Source: Anaerolineae bacterium
Lineage (GTDB): Bacteria > Chloroflexota > Anaerolineae > Promineifilales > Promineifilaceae
Direction: 5' to 3'
DNA length: 64,000 bases
Assembly: GCA_023382655.1 (NCBI GenBank)
Contig: JAHDWK010000035.1
Span: 1 to 64,000, forward strand
The position numbers and the translations under genes were made by a program. How positions within the stretch are numbered: the stretch's first letter is position 1; each line of letters starts with the position of its first letter. The notes below the pieces were generated by a model that was not told where the DNA came from, ran no database searches, and saw only the letters and a list, made by a program, of their open reading frames with translations. Below, piece by piece: positions 43,101 through 50,720 of the stretch.

Positions 43101-43731
43101 GGCAGCCCGCTGCCGTATAAGCCAGACACGCCATCTCGTCAATGAGGGGGTGATTATCGGGATGAAGCCAATCATAAATGTTCGTGTTGACCATCTCTTC
43201 CGGTGCCAGATCCAGCAGTGTGCTACACGCCGGTGACATATACTGAATCCACCCCTCCTGATTGACACAACCAATGAGGTCTGTGGCGTTTTCTGCCAGC
43301 AGCCGGTATTTTTGCTCACTCGCTTTTAGGTCGATATGCTGTCGCCACAGCCGGCCAGCAGCCTGTACCCGCGCCAACATCTCGCGTGGGCTGATCGGCT
43401 TAATCAAATAATCATCTGCCCCGGCATCCAGTCCACTTATGCGGTCTGTCTCACCAACTCTGTACCCGGAGAGCATAATGACCAGGGTATCTGGGTAAAC
43501 TGTTTTAATTTGCTGGCAAAGCTCCGTGCCATCCTGATCAGGCAAATGACGGTCCAGGAGGACAATAGCGGGCTGATGGGCCGCAATACTGTTCCAGGCA
43601 GTTTTGGCAGTGGCGGCTGTGGTTACATGATGCCCCGCCTTCTCCAACAGATGTTGGTGCAGGTTGAGCTGCCAATAGTTGTCATCAATAATCAATATGT
43701 GGAGCGGTAAAATCTCAGTTTTAGGTACCAT
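40129..43731 (-). CDS. Giant hybrid histidine kinase (REC-PAS x4-GAF-HisKA-HATPase-REC)
   Basis: 1200 residues, no membrane helix. Receiver (about 10-130, LLDRHLPDQDG), four PAS domains (about 140-255, 260-380, 385-500, 515-625), GAF (about 640-790), coiled linker, HisKA with FLANMSHELRTPLSSIL (about 840), HATPase (LVNLLSNAVKFTPDGG, SDTGIGIA, YEGTGLGL) and a C-terminal receiver (about 1075-1195, LLAEDN, LMDIHMPDMDG, TKPF). It is the first gene of a three-kinase operon. A phosphotransfer (Hpt) protein that would take phosphate from the last receiver is not visible in the window. Confidence 0.94.
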   Translation of the reverse strand: MVPKTEILPLHILIIDDNYWQLNLHQHLLEKAGHHVTTAATAKTAWNSIAAHQPAIVLLDRHLPDQDGTELCQQIKTVYPDTLVIMLSGYRVGETDRISGLDAGADDYLIKPISPREMLARVQAAGRLWRQHIDLKASEQKYRLLAENATDLIGCVNQEGWIQYMSPACSTLLDLAPEEMVNTNIYDWLHPDNHPLIDEMACLAYTAAGCPLFECQVRNKHGRYIWLEITMRVVAKQADFIFVARDITRRREDQDQLHLLSTALMSTANAVLITDNGGKINWVNAAFTRLTGFSPEEIVGNTPTILKSGRQSPAFYQHLWRTIQSGEVWHGEMINRRRDGQEYVEEMTITPLKNEAGEITHFIAIKQDVTQDREAKKALQESESRFRNLVENLPDMVFRFDDQGRHVYVSSNVTAVSGLPTEAYLGKTYSDLGVPSELTDIWQQKFQSVLQTGQPVEAEFYYESEYGRFYINWRLTPEYDTEGRITAVLAIARDLTERRQHDVQIARLAALVEQATELQIVVDRDNYIIYANPYFTALTGKDARGIIGQPLQLLADAIHEVDLNRLVQNALTDEEKWQGRLSLRFQNDNILYVDTDVFPINEPDQPGNSVGIVMRNVSEGVRSQQKQAAIARVASALRQANNHTEILLATLYELQAIFQADGAALVQQDPHTGAYRVDYAVGHTAFAKGEWLSALNHEHHQLNTVARAILLNDVSALFGPSIHTELEPIQALASIQLQVPEQQFGAFWIGRRAIFQTQEVQLLTAVADITANALYRTALFQQVQQQAHDLSRRVEERTAALHIANTRLSSAMRSRDEFLANMSHELRTPLSSILLRTNLLQNTRYGPLNEKQARSVEIIRNSGQYLLSLINDILDVAKIDAGKLTLDLTRISVQEVSQSSLIMVQQQAQHKNISLSLEVDPDVREMEADPRRVKQILVNLLSNAVKFTPDGGQVHLNVRSEIAINAVAFTVSDTGIGIAAANMPTLFQPFVQLDSGLDRKYEGTGLGLTLVRQLVDLHSGGIEINSIVNQGTQVTVRLPWKRKEKMKKPNTDKLLSVQGLSAVSDSTRKRILLAEDNKEIIETLQDYLADIGYDVTLAQNGVEVLEKIGQVRPHLVLMDIHMPDMDGLQAIQRIRHNGIQTANVPIVALTALAMPGDRERCLQAGATAYLTKPFTLHDLTTLIEDMTNTEESSYQLEESI

Positions 43732-43860
43732 TTGCGTTCTGTCTTGAAAATAAGCAAGCGTTCAAAGCGTCTGTCGCCTGATAAACACAAGGGTAAAGGC
43801 AACAGCAGATGGCGTATATCAGCAGGAATAGGGGGGCGTTATCAGAGAAGGAGACGGCCG

Positions 43861-43883
43861 TTTGTCAGACAAAATCTGACAAA
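43861..43883. promoter_or_regulatory. Inverted repeat upstream of the giant hybrid kinase gene
   Basis: TTTGTCAGA and TCTGACAAA form a perfect 9-bp inverted repeat around CAAAA, 130 bp before the kinase start, in the 219-bp gap before the NarL-type gene's 3' end. It could be an operator; there is no T-run for a clean terminator. Confidence 0.4.
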
Positions 43884-43950
43884 GGAAACACAACATCCGT
43901 TGGCATGTTGTCCTCTCGTCAAAGAGCGCCCTGTCACCGGGCCAGGTTAT

Positions 43951-44583
43951 TCAGTTACTCAATTGGTGTTGCAGGGCGTAGCGGATAATATCGGCTGTGG
44001 TTTCCAGGCGCAGTTTTTCTAAAATGCGGCGACGGTAGGTGCTGACTGTCTTGACACTCAAGGAAAGATCGGCCGCAATGTCGCCGACCGTCTTGCCTTT
44101 GGCGAGCAGGAGCATGACCTGATACTCCCGGTCAGAGAGGGTGGTGTGTGGCAAAGCGGGCTGTTCGGCCATCATTTCGCCGACGAGCAGTTCACCGAGG
44201 GACTGAGAGATGTAGCGGTTGCCACGGGCGACTTGACGAACGGCCGTGACCAGTTCGGTAGGTACGCTCTCTTTGGTCAGGTAGCCCAATGCGCCTGCCT
44301 TGAGTGTGCGCAAAGCATATTGCTCTTCGGGGTAGATACTGAGGATCAGGGTGTGTGCGTCAGGTTTTAGCCCTTTGATCTGCCGTAACACCTCCAACCC
44401 ATTCATATCTGGCAGGCTCATATCCAGGACCAAAGCGTCAAAGTGACGCTGGCGGGCCAACTGTAGCGCTTCCTGCCCGGTACCAGCCTCACCGACCACA
44501 GTCAGGTCCGGCGCCTCGTTCAAGATTTCCGTGACGCCGCGACAGACGATGGCATGATCATCTACTACCAATACACGAATCAT
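43951..44583 (-). CDS. NarL/LuxR-type response regulator
   Basis: 210 residues. Receiver about 1-120 with VVDDH, phospho-acceptor D54 in LVLDMSLPDMNG and K104-type TKES. The LuxR helix-turn-helix is at about 143-205 (LSDREYQVMLLLAKGKTVGD, then LSLSVKTVSTYRRRI). It is the only DNA-binding output protein among the eight clustered signalling genes. It follows the HisKA_3 kinase gene by 43 bp on the same strand, and HisKA_3 kinases normally pair with NarL-type regulators, so the two are the likely cognate pair. Confidence 0.95.
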   Translation of the reverse strand: MIRVLVVDDHAIVCRGVTEILNEAPDLTVVGEAGTGQEALQLARQRHFDALVLDMSLPDMNGLEVLRQIKGLKPDAHTLILSIYPEEQYALRTLKAGALGYLTKESVPTELVTAVRQVARGNRYISQSLGELLVGEMMAEQPALPHTTLSDREYQVMLLLAKGKTVGDIAADLSLSVKTVSTYRRRILEKLRLETTADIIRYALQHQLSN

Positions 44584-44626
44584 TGTCTACCTCCCTCCAA
44601 ACAGTCGGACGATTTTCCAAATCGTC

Positions 44627-47600
44627 CTACAACATGGCAGTTAGCGGTGTACTGTTATCCAGGTCGTTTGCGGTGGGTGCCGAAGGAAGTTGCAGGGTGA
44701 TGGTTGTGCCCTGTCCCGGCCTGCTTTTGACGGTAGCCGTGCCCCCCAAAGCCCGGGCGCGCTCCTGTATGCCTATTAGCCCCAGAGATTTTGTGCTGTT
44801 GAGTTGGCTCTTTTTGATACCCTGGCCGTTATCCTTCACTATCAGAGTAAATTGGCGAGGGGACTGCCTCACTGTTACTTTCACCTGGGTAGCATCGGCA
44901 TGGCGCGTGATATTGGTGAGAGCTTCTTGAAAAATGCGGAAAATAGCGATGTTTGCTTCCAGGCCGAGGTCAACAGGTGTTGCCGGTACATCCAGGGTGC
45001 AGGGGACACCGGCGCGTTTGCTAAAATAGTGCGCCTGCCATTCCAGAGCGGCGATCAACCCCAAATCATCTAACAGACCAGGCCGCAGTTCGGCCGCCAG
45101 GTTCCGTACTGTATTGATAGCCTGGTCAATCAGCGAGGTCATTTCATTTGCCTTTTCTTGAAAGCTCTCATCTTCAAGCGGTAACCGTTTACCCAACCAG
45201 ACGGCATCCATTTTTAGGGCTGTTAAAATCTGACCAAACTCGTCATGAATTTCGCGGGCAATGTGGGCGCGTTCTGCCTCGCGCGCCGTTTGTAAATAGT
45301 TGGTCAGGTTGCGCAATTGCTCTTGTGAATGCCGTTCGCGGCCAAGAAGCTGCGCGTTTTGAATAGCAATGGCTATTTGAGCAGCTATCGTTTCTAATAA
45401 CTGCTGTTCGGCTGTGCCGTAAGCATGGGGGTGTGAAGTTTCCACGTTGATGACACCGAAGGTGATCTCGCCAGCCAGCAGGGGAACACAAAGCTCAGAT
45501 TGAATCTCTTCGTGAAGGGGGTAGTAGCGGGCATCTGCCGATACATTGTTCAGACAAACACTCTGACCATGTTGAGCCACCCAACCGACAATGCCCTGAC
45601 CCAGCCGCATTTCCAATGATTGTTTGCCTATGTCTATGCCCTCTACTGCCCGGCCCGGTGTGGTATAGACGAAAGGAACGAGACGGTCTGGCTCTTCAAT
45701 AAGCAGCACACTGCTATACTCGTAATCGAAGGTTTCACTGAGTACCTGAGTGATTTCTCGGACTAACTGCTCTGGCGTTAATACTCGTTGCAGCCGCTGG
45801 CCTAACTGGTGAATGGTACTTAGTTCCACCACTCGCCGTTCCAGTCGGGAAACCAGGTTGGCATTTTGTAAGGTCAGCGCGATTTGCCCAGCTAACCCCT
45901 GGGCAATGAATACTTCCTCTTGCGTAAACAGCTCTTCCTGATTGCGCCCCAGAGAGAATGAACCGATCAGCTTTCCTTGCACGAGCAGTGGCAGGCTGAG
46001 AATGATGCGGATGCCTTCTTGATAAAGTTGTTGCTGCATGGTAGTGGGCTGGTCAATGTTGGCTAACTCGTAAAGTATGGGTACGCCGGCTGCCAACTGC
46101 TGGCGATCTTCGGCCCACAAATGAGTGCGCTCGCCAGGCAAAACGGCCGTTACCCCCTCTCGGTGAACGGCGTATACTGTTCCTTCTCCCGTTTCTTCGT
46201 TCAGCAGTATGACACTGCTGTGCGCGCAGGCGATCAGTGCGCGCACCAATCCCAGTGCCCGGTGCAGCACTTCTTCAGCAGGGCGAAATGCCAGAATTTC
46301 CTGGTCAATTTGATGCAAGATACTTAGTTGGTGAATCCGCTGCCGCAAATCCTCTTCGGCCTGGTGGCGGGCTACCATCAGGCCAATGAGATTTGCCGTC
46401 TGCTGCAAAAAGGCGATTTCCTGGTGCGTCAGATCAGGCCGCGACGCCAGAATAGCCAAAACGCCAAAGATGCCCTGACGGCCGTGTATCACCTGGGCCG
46501 CGCCACTGGCAATGCCAGAATTGCGCAACCATTCATCTGCAGGGAAAGACGCCCACTGCCCCGCCGCCGTGGCCAGCCCATCATCTGCCTGCAAAGCGGC
46601 CGTGAACAGAGAAGGTTCGAGGGTAGAAATGCTCTTTTCTTTTGCCACCATGGCACAAGAACCGGCCACAAAGCCTATCTGCAACATCTCGTGCGAGCGT
46701 TGCCATTCCCATAACAAGGTACAGGCAAGATTGAGGGTGTGGGTAAGGCGATTGACGCTGGTTTGCAGCAATGCCGGTAAATCTTGCCGGGTCAGCCCTA
46801 GTTCACCCAAAACGGCCAGCAGCGTTTGCCGTTCTGCCTGTGCCGCCAGAGCCTGGGTCACTTCTTCCCGTTCCGTCACGTCACGGGCAATGCCCTCCAC
46901 AGCCACCAGTTGGCCCATGTGGTCATACACCGGCGTGTTGCGCTGTTCCGTCCAGATAATCCGCCCATCTTTGTGTTGCCAGCGCAGCAGCAGGGGTCTG
47001 CCAGCCATGTTTGCTTCGGCGTAACTGTTCAGCAGATGGCGGTCGTGGACATAGACCAACTTCCGGCCCAGTTCCGGGTCGGCGTAATGCTCCTCTGGTG
47101 TGTAACCTGTAATATTCGTCGCTGCCGGACTGACATATTCGAAACCGGGAGTGGGTTGCAACCGGTAGCGATACAGGATGTCTTGCGCCTGTTCGGCCAA
47201 CATGCGAAACCGCTCTTCACTTTGGCGTAGGGCGATCTGCTCCTGCTGGAGTCTGCCATAATGGTAAGCGTTTTCCAAAGTGGCCGGCAGTTCAAAGAGG
47301 TAGCTGGCATGTTTCACCAGATAATCGGCGGCACCCAAGTTTAGCGCATTAACGGCTACTTCTTCGCTGCCCTGCCCGGTGATCAGAATAACGGGCAGTG
47401 GTAGTTGCCGTTCCTGGCGTATGATTTTGAGGGCATCGAGGGCATTAAGGCCGGGCAAATTGTAATCCAGAAGAAGGAGATCATACGGATTGGCTTCATC
47501 TGGGACAACTGGCAGCCGGGCCAATACATTGCCGATGTCGTGGACAACATCCAGGCGGATGTGCGGTGCATGGCGGGAGAGGTGGTGACGGGTGAGGTCT

Positions 47601-48037
47601 ATATCGGCGGTATTGTCTTCGGCGTAGAGGACGTGCAGGGGGCGGCGGGGGCGGGTGGCGACAGCCTGATGACGTTGGATGACGGCGCTGACCAGGGCGG
47701 GTAGACGAGTGAAGTAATCGGGCTGTTTGACGACGTAATCATTGGCACCGGCTTTGAGGGCGGCTACGGCCGTTTCCTGGCTGCCGCTGCCGGTGAGGAC
47801 GATGATGGGAAACGGCCGTCCTGCTGCCCGTAGCTCTGCCAATAAATCCAAACCGCTGCCATCTGGCAGGGAAACGTCAAGCAGTAACGCCTCATAGGTG
47901 TGGCCTGCCGCCAGCCGTTGGCGGGCTGCGTGGAGGGTGGTGACAGCATCGAGTTCATATTCGGGCAGTTCCCGAAATAGTTCCCGCCGCGTCAATTCCG
48001 CATCCTGCACATTGTCTTCCACATACAGTATTTTCAT
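44627..48037 (-). CDS. Multi-sensor kinase (REC-REC-PAS-GAF x3-HisKA_3-HATPase)
   Basis: 1136 residues, soluble. Two tandem receivers (about 1-125 with LLLDVSLPDGSG and 135-255 with LLLDYNLPGLNA), PAS (about 285-400), three GAF domains (about 415-575, 590-750, 755-905), HisKA_3 with AHIAREIHDEFGQILTALKM and HATPase with DNGQGIKKS and LGLIGIQERARALGG. Tandem N-terminal receivers make it an acceptor as well as a donor of phosphate. The NarL-type regulator directly downstream is its probable target. It starts 18 bp after the upstream kinase. Confidence 0.94.
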   Translation of the reverse strand: MKILYVEDNVQDAELTRRELFRELPEYELDAVTTLHAARQRLAAGHTYEALLLDVSLPDGSGLDLLAELRAAGRPFPIIVLTGSGSQETAVAALKAGANDYVVKQPDYFTRLPALVSAVIQRHQAVATRPRRPLHVLYAEDNTADIDLTRHHLSRHAPHIRLDVVHDIGNVLARLPVVPDEANPYDLLLLDYNLPGLNALDALKIIRQERQLPLPVILITGQGSEEVAVNALNLGAADYLVKHASYLFELPATLENAYHYGRLQQEQIALRQSEERFRMLAEQAQDILYRYRLQPTPGFEYVSPAATNITGYTPEEHYADPELGRKLVYVHDRHLLNSYAEANMAGRPLLLRWQHKDGRIIWTEQRNTPVYDHMGQLVAVEGIARDVTEREEVTQALAAQAERQTLLAVLGELGLTRQDLPALLQTSVNRLTHTLNLACTLLWEWQRSHEMLQIGFVAGSCAMVAKEKSISTLEPSLFTAALQADDGLATAAGQWASFPADEWLRNSGIASGAAQVIHGRQGIFGVLAILASRPDLTHQEIAFLQQTANLIGLMVARHQAEEDLRQRIHQLSILHQIDQEILAFRPAEEVLHRALGLVRALIACAHSSVILLNEETGEGTVYAVHREGVTAVLPGERTHLWAEDRQQLAAGVPILYELANIDQPTTMQQQLYQEGIRIILSLPLLVQGKLIGSFSLGRNQEELFTQEEVFIAQGLAGQIALTLQNANLVSRLERRVVELSTIHQLGQRLQRVLTPEQLVREITQVLSETFDYEYSSVLLIEEPDRLVPFVYTTPGRAVEGIDIGKQSLEMRLGQGIVGWVAQHGQSVCLNNVSADARYYPLHEEIQSELCVPLLAGEITFGVINVETSHPHAYGTAEQQLLETIAAQIAIAIQNAQLLGRERHSQEQLRNLTNYLQTAREAERAHIAREIHDEFGQILTALKMDAVWLGKRLPLEDESFQEKANEMTSLIDQAINTVRNLAAELRPGLLDDLGLIAALEWQAHYFSKRAGVPCTLDVPATPVDLGLEANIAIFRIFQEALTNITRHADATQVKVTVRQSPRQFTLIVKDNGQGIKKSQLNSTKSLGLIGIQERARALGGTATVKSRPGQGTTITLQLPSAPTANDLDNSTPLTAML

Positions 48038-48055
48038 CGCTGCACCCGCTGGTGT

Positions 48056-50095
48056 TTACGAAGGGGAGGAATCGCTCCCTGAGGCGATAGGTAGCCACGC
48101 AGTAAAGGTACTGCCTTCACCAGGCAGGCTATCAACCACAATTTTGCCATCGTGCCGGGTGATGATTTCCTGAGCGATGGCCAGCCCCAATCCGGTACCC
48201 GGCGCATCCGATTCGCGTCCGGCATTGCCCCGGTAGAAACGGACAAACAATTTCTGCTGCTCGTCTGGCGGAATGCCAGGCCCATCATCTTGCACCCGAA
48301 ACCCCACCATTGTGGGCGCGGAGGTGGTCTTGATGACGCTGCCAACCATAATGTGCCCATGCGCCGAGGTGTAATTAAGGGCATTGGTTAGTAGGATGCT
48401 TAAGACCTGTTCCAACAAACCGGCGTCACCAAATGTCAGCACCGGTTCGGGGTTTTGAGCCAGAGTGAGCGTGATTTGTTTTTCTGCGGCCAATACCTGG
48501 CGGTCGGCCACCACCTCGGCTACAAGTTGCTGTAAGTCTACCATTTTTTTAGCCAGTTTTACCTGCCCCTGGTCCAGGCGAGACAAACGCAGTAGATCCT
48601 CAATGATGAGGTTGAGCCGCCTGATTTCGCGGGCTATTTTGTCATTGAGTTCCCCCAACTTGTCAGGATGTTTTGTCAGTGTGCCATGATAAAGGAGCAA
48701 AACGGAAATAGGGGTGCGTAGCTCATGAGATACGTTGGATACAAAAGCCTCCTTCATGCGCTGAACTTCTTTGAGAGCGGTAATGTCGCGCAGGCTGCAA
48801 ACCAGCAAAGGGATTTCCTGTCCATCTTTGTCTACGGGAGATAGTGCCAGATCAATATCCAATTGACGGCCGTCCTTGTCTTGGACCACAATTTCCAGGC
48901 GGCGGCGCTCATGGCTGGACAATACATCTGATATTATTTCCATGAAGGGATCAACAGACTGGGGCATTGTGAGATTTAATAACCCTAGCTGCGATATTTC
49001 GGTAAATTCATAGCCAAAAATTTCTTTGAAGGCCGGATTCCCTTTTTCAATCTGGCCGTTTGGTTTCACCAACAAAATGGGGTCAGGGCTGTTATCCAGG
49101 ATGGTTTGCAATTGATTCAGGGTGCGATGCAGTTCTTCTGTGCGCCGGGCGACCATCTCTTCTAACACTTCATTGTGGTGTGCCAGGGTGGTATAGAGGC
49201 GGGCATTCTGCAGCGCGGTTGCTACCTGGGCCGTAAAAGCAGCCAGGCGTTGCGCCTGCTGCTGGCCAAAAAAGTCGGCCGTGGCGCTGGTCAGATTCAA
49301 GAAACCAATGCATTGGTCATGGAGTTGAATAGGCGCGCCGATGTAGGAGCGAATCCATTCACGCTCCGGGAGTTGTCGCCAATGGGGATCAAGGGCAGTG
49401 TCGGGCACAACGGCCGTTTGCCCCGTTTCGGCCATCCATTGGTAATAATACATATCCTGTAGGCGGTGGAGAGCAGGAGAGGAATGATTCTCCTGTATTT
49501 GCCTGTATGTTCCCTGGCGGCGCACAGTACGAACGATGCCATCTTCCAACAGCATAATGCTTACGCCATTGTGGGGAATCACTCGTCGCACGTTTTCTAA
49601 AACGCGGTCTAGTACATCCTCCAGGTGCAGTGAACTGTTCAGGGCAATAGCCGTATCTGCCAGAGCGGCGGCAAAACGCCGCTCTTCCCGTTCGGCCTCT
49701 TCTGCTGCCTGCTTTTCCCGTCGCAATGCCCGTTCACCCAGCGCATGGCGTATGGCCTGCCCTAACCGGCCCAGTCGATCCTTCAACAGATAGTCGGCTG
49801 CTCCCACCTTCATGCAGCGCAGCCCATTCTCTTCATAAGCGCCGGTCACAATGATAAAGGGAATGTCTAGCCCCTGCACCTGTAATAACTGCAAAGCATC
49901 CAGCCCCGTGAATTGGGGTAGTTGATAATCGGCCAGGATGACATCAATGGATGGCGTCAGATGATTCACATAAGCCTCTCTGGTATCTACCCGATGCCAT
50001 TGAACGGTAAAACCGGCTTCACGCAGAGCTATCACGATTAATTCGGCGTCATCAACACTGTCTTCAAGTAACAACACATGTAACGTGTCAGACAT
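48056..50095 (-). CDS. REC-GAF-PAS-histidine kinase
   Basis: About 679 residues from ATG 50095, chosen because GAGG lies 8 bp upstream. Receiver (about 5-120, ILADYQLPQFTGLDA), GAF (about 150-300), coiled segment, PAS (about 330-445, DNSPDPILLVKPNGQIEKGN), HisKA with FVSNVSHELRTPISVLLLYH, HATPase with ILLTNALNYTSAHG, DDGPGIPPDEQ and GTGLGLAIAQEI. The receiver lacks the usual LLDVMMP and reads LADYQLP, which still keeps the acceptor Asp. It lies between a stand-alone receiver gene and the large HisKA_3 kinase, all on one strand. Confidence 0.93.
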   Translation of the reverse strand: MSDTLHVLLLEDSVDDAELIVIALREAGFTVQWHRVDTREAYVNHLTPSIDVILADYQLPQFTGLDALQLLQVQGLDIPFIIVTGAYEENGLRCMKVGAADYLLKDRLGRLGQAIRHALGERALRREKQAAEEAEREERRFAAALADTAIALNSSLHLEDVLDRVLENVRRVIPHNGVSIMLLEDGIVRTVRRQGTYRQIQENHSSPALHRLQDMYYYQWMAETGQTAVVPDTALDPHWRQLPEREWIRSYIGAPIQLHDQCIGFLNLTSATADFFGQQQAQRLAAFTAQVATALQNARLYTTLAHHNEVLEEMVARRTEELHRTLNQLQTILDNSPDPILLVKPNGQIEKGNPAFKEIFGYEFTEISQLGLLNLTMPQSVDPFMEIISDVLSSHERRRLEIVVQDKDGRQLDIDLALSPVDKDGQEIPLLVCSLRDITALKEVQRMKEAFVSNVSHELRTPISVLLLYHGTLTKHPDKLGELNDKIAREIRRLNLIIEDLLRLSRLDQGQVKLAKKMVDLQQLVAEVVADRQVLAAEKQITLTLAQNPEPVLTFGDAGLLEQVLSILLTNALNYTSAHGHIMVGSVIKTTSAPTMVGFRVQDDGPGIPPDEQQKLFVRFYRGNAGRESDAPGTGLGLAIAQEIITRHDGKIVVDSLPGEGSTFTAWLPIASGSDSSPS

Positions 50096-50195
50096 CAGAA
50101 TATCCTCACTTGTTCTTTGGTGGTAACTGGAATCGAGGCGCTTTCGGTTTGATACAGCGCCAAAAGCGACTGGCAACGAAGTGGGTAGGGAACGT

Positions 50196-50633
50196 TTATC
50201 TAGGGGGGCGGTTTAACAGTAACCAATAAAATCCCAACTGCTGAATGGCGGTCACAAATTGTTCAAATTCAACTGGCTTGCTAATGTAGCTGTTCACGCC
50301 CAATTGGTAACTGTCCACCACGTCTCTTTCTTCTTTCGAGGAGGTAAGAATGACAATAGGGATGGGTTTTGTTCGTCTATCGCCCTTGATGGCCGCCAGC
50401 ACTTCCAGGCCATCCACTTTGGGTAGTTTCAGATCGAGTAAGATGACTTTCGGATGGTCGTTAATATCGCGCTCCGCATACGCTCCTCGGCAAAATATAA
50501 AATCAAGGGCCTCCGCACCATCGCGTAGGACCTGCACGTGGTTTGCCAGGTGATGGGAGCGTAAAACGCGCAGGGTTAGCTCCACATCATCAGGATTATC
50601 TTCCACCAGCAAGATTTCAACTGACTTTCCCAT
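50196..50633 (-). CDS. Stand-alone response regulator (Rcp1-like receiver)
   Basis: 145 residues, a single receiver domain: LLVEDNPDDVELTLRVL, phospho-acceptor Asp in PKVILLDLKLPKVDGLEVL, TSSKEERDVV and K in SKPVEF. The sequence is of the Rcp1 type that often partners phytochrome-like or PAS kinases. There is no output domain, so it probably passes phosphate on or binds a protein partner. A ribosome site GGGAGAG precedes ATG 50633. It follows the PAS kinase gene by 84 bp, its likely partner. Confidence 0.94.
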   Translation of the reverse strand: MGKSVEILLVEDNPDDVELTLRVLRSHHLANHVQVLRDGAEALDFIFCRGAYAERDINDHPKVILLDLKLPKVDGLEVLAAIKGDRRTKPIPIVILTSSKEERDVVDSYQLGVNSYISKPVEFEQFVTAIQQLGFYWLLLNRPPR

Positions 50634-50689
50634 TTTTTCTCTCCCACACCATGAGAATGGCCGAAATAACGGCCGTTCTCGCCATTAAA

Positions 50690-50720
50690 TAGCAGCCTGC
50701 CGCCATGCGCTAGGCTGCTA
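50690..50720 (-). terminator. Hairpin at the PAS kinase stop codon
   Basis: TAGCAGCCT (50690-50698) pairs with AGGCTGCTA (50712-50720). The minus-strand continuation is TTTAAT. The stem includes the TAG stop codon of the kinase gene. It may be a weak attenuator before the receiver gene. Confidence 0.45.
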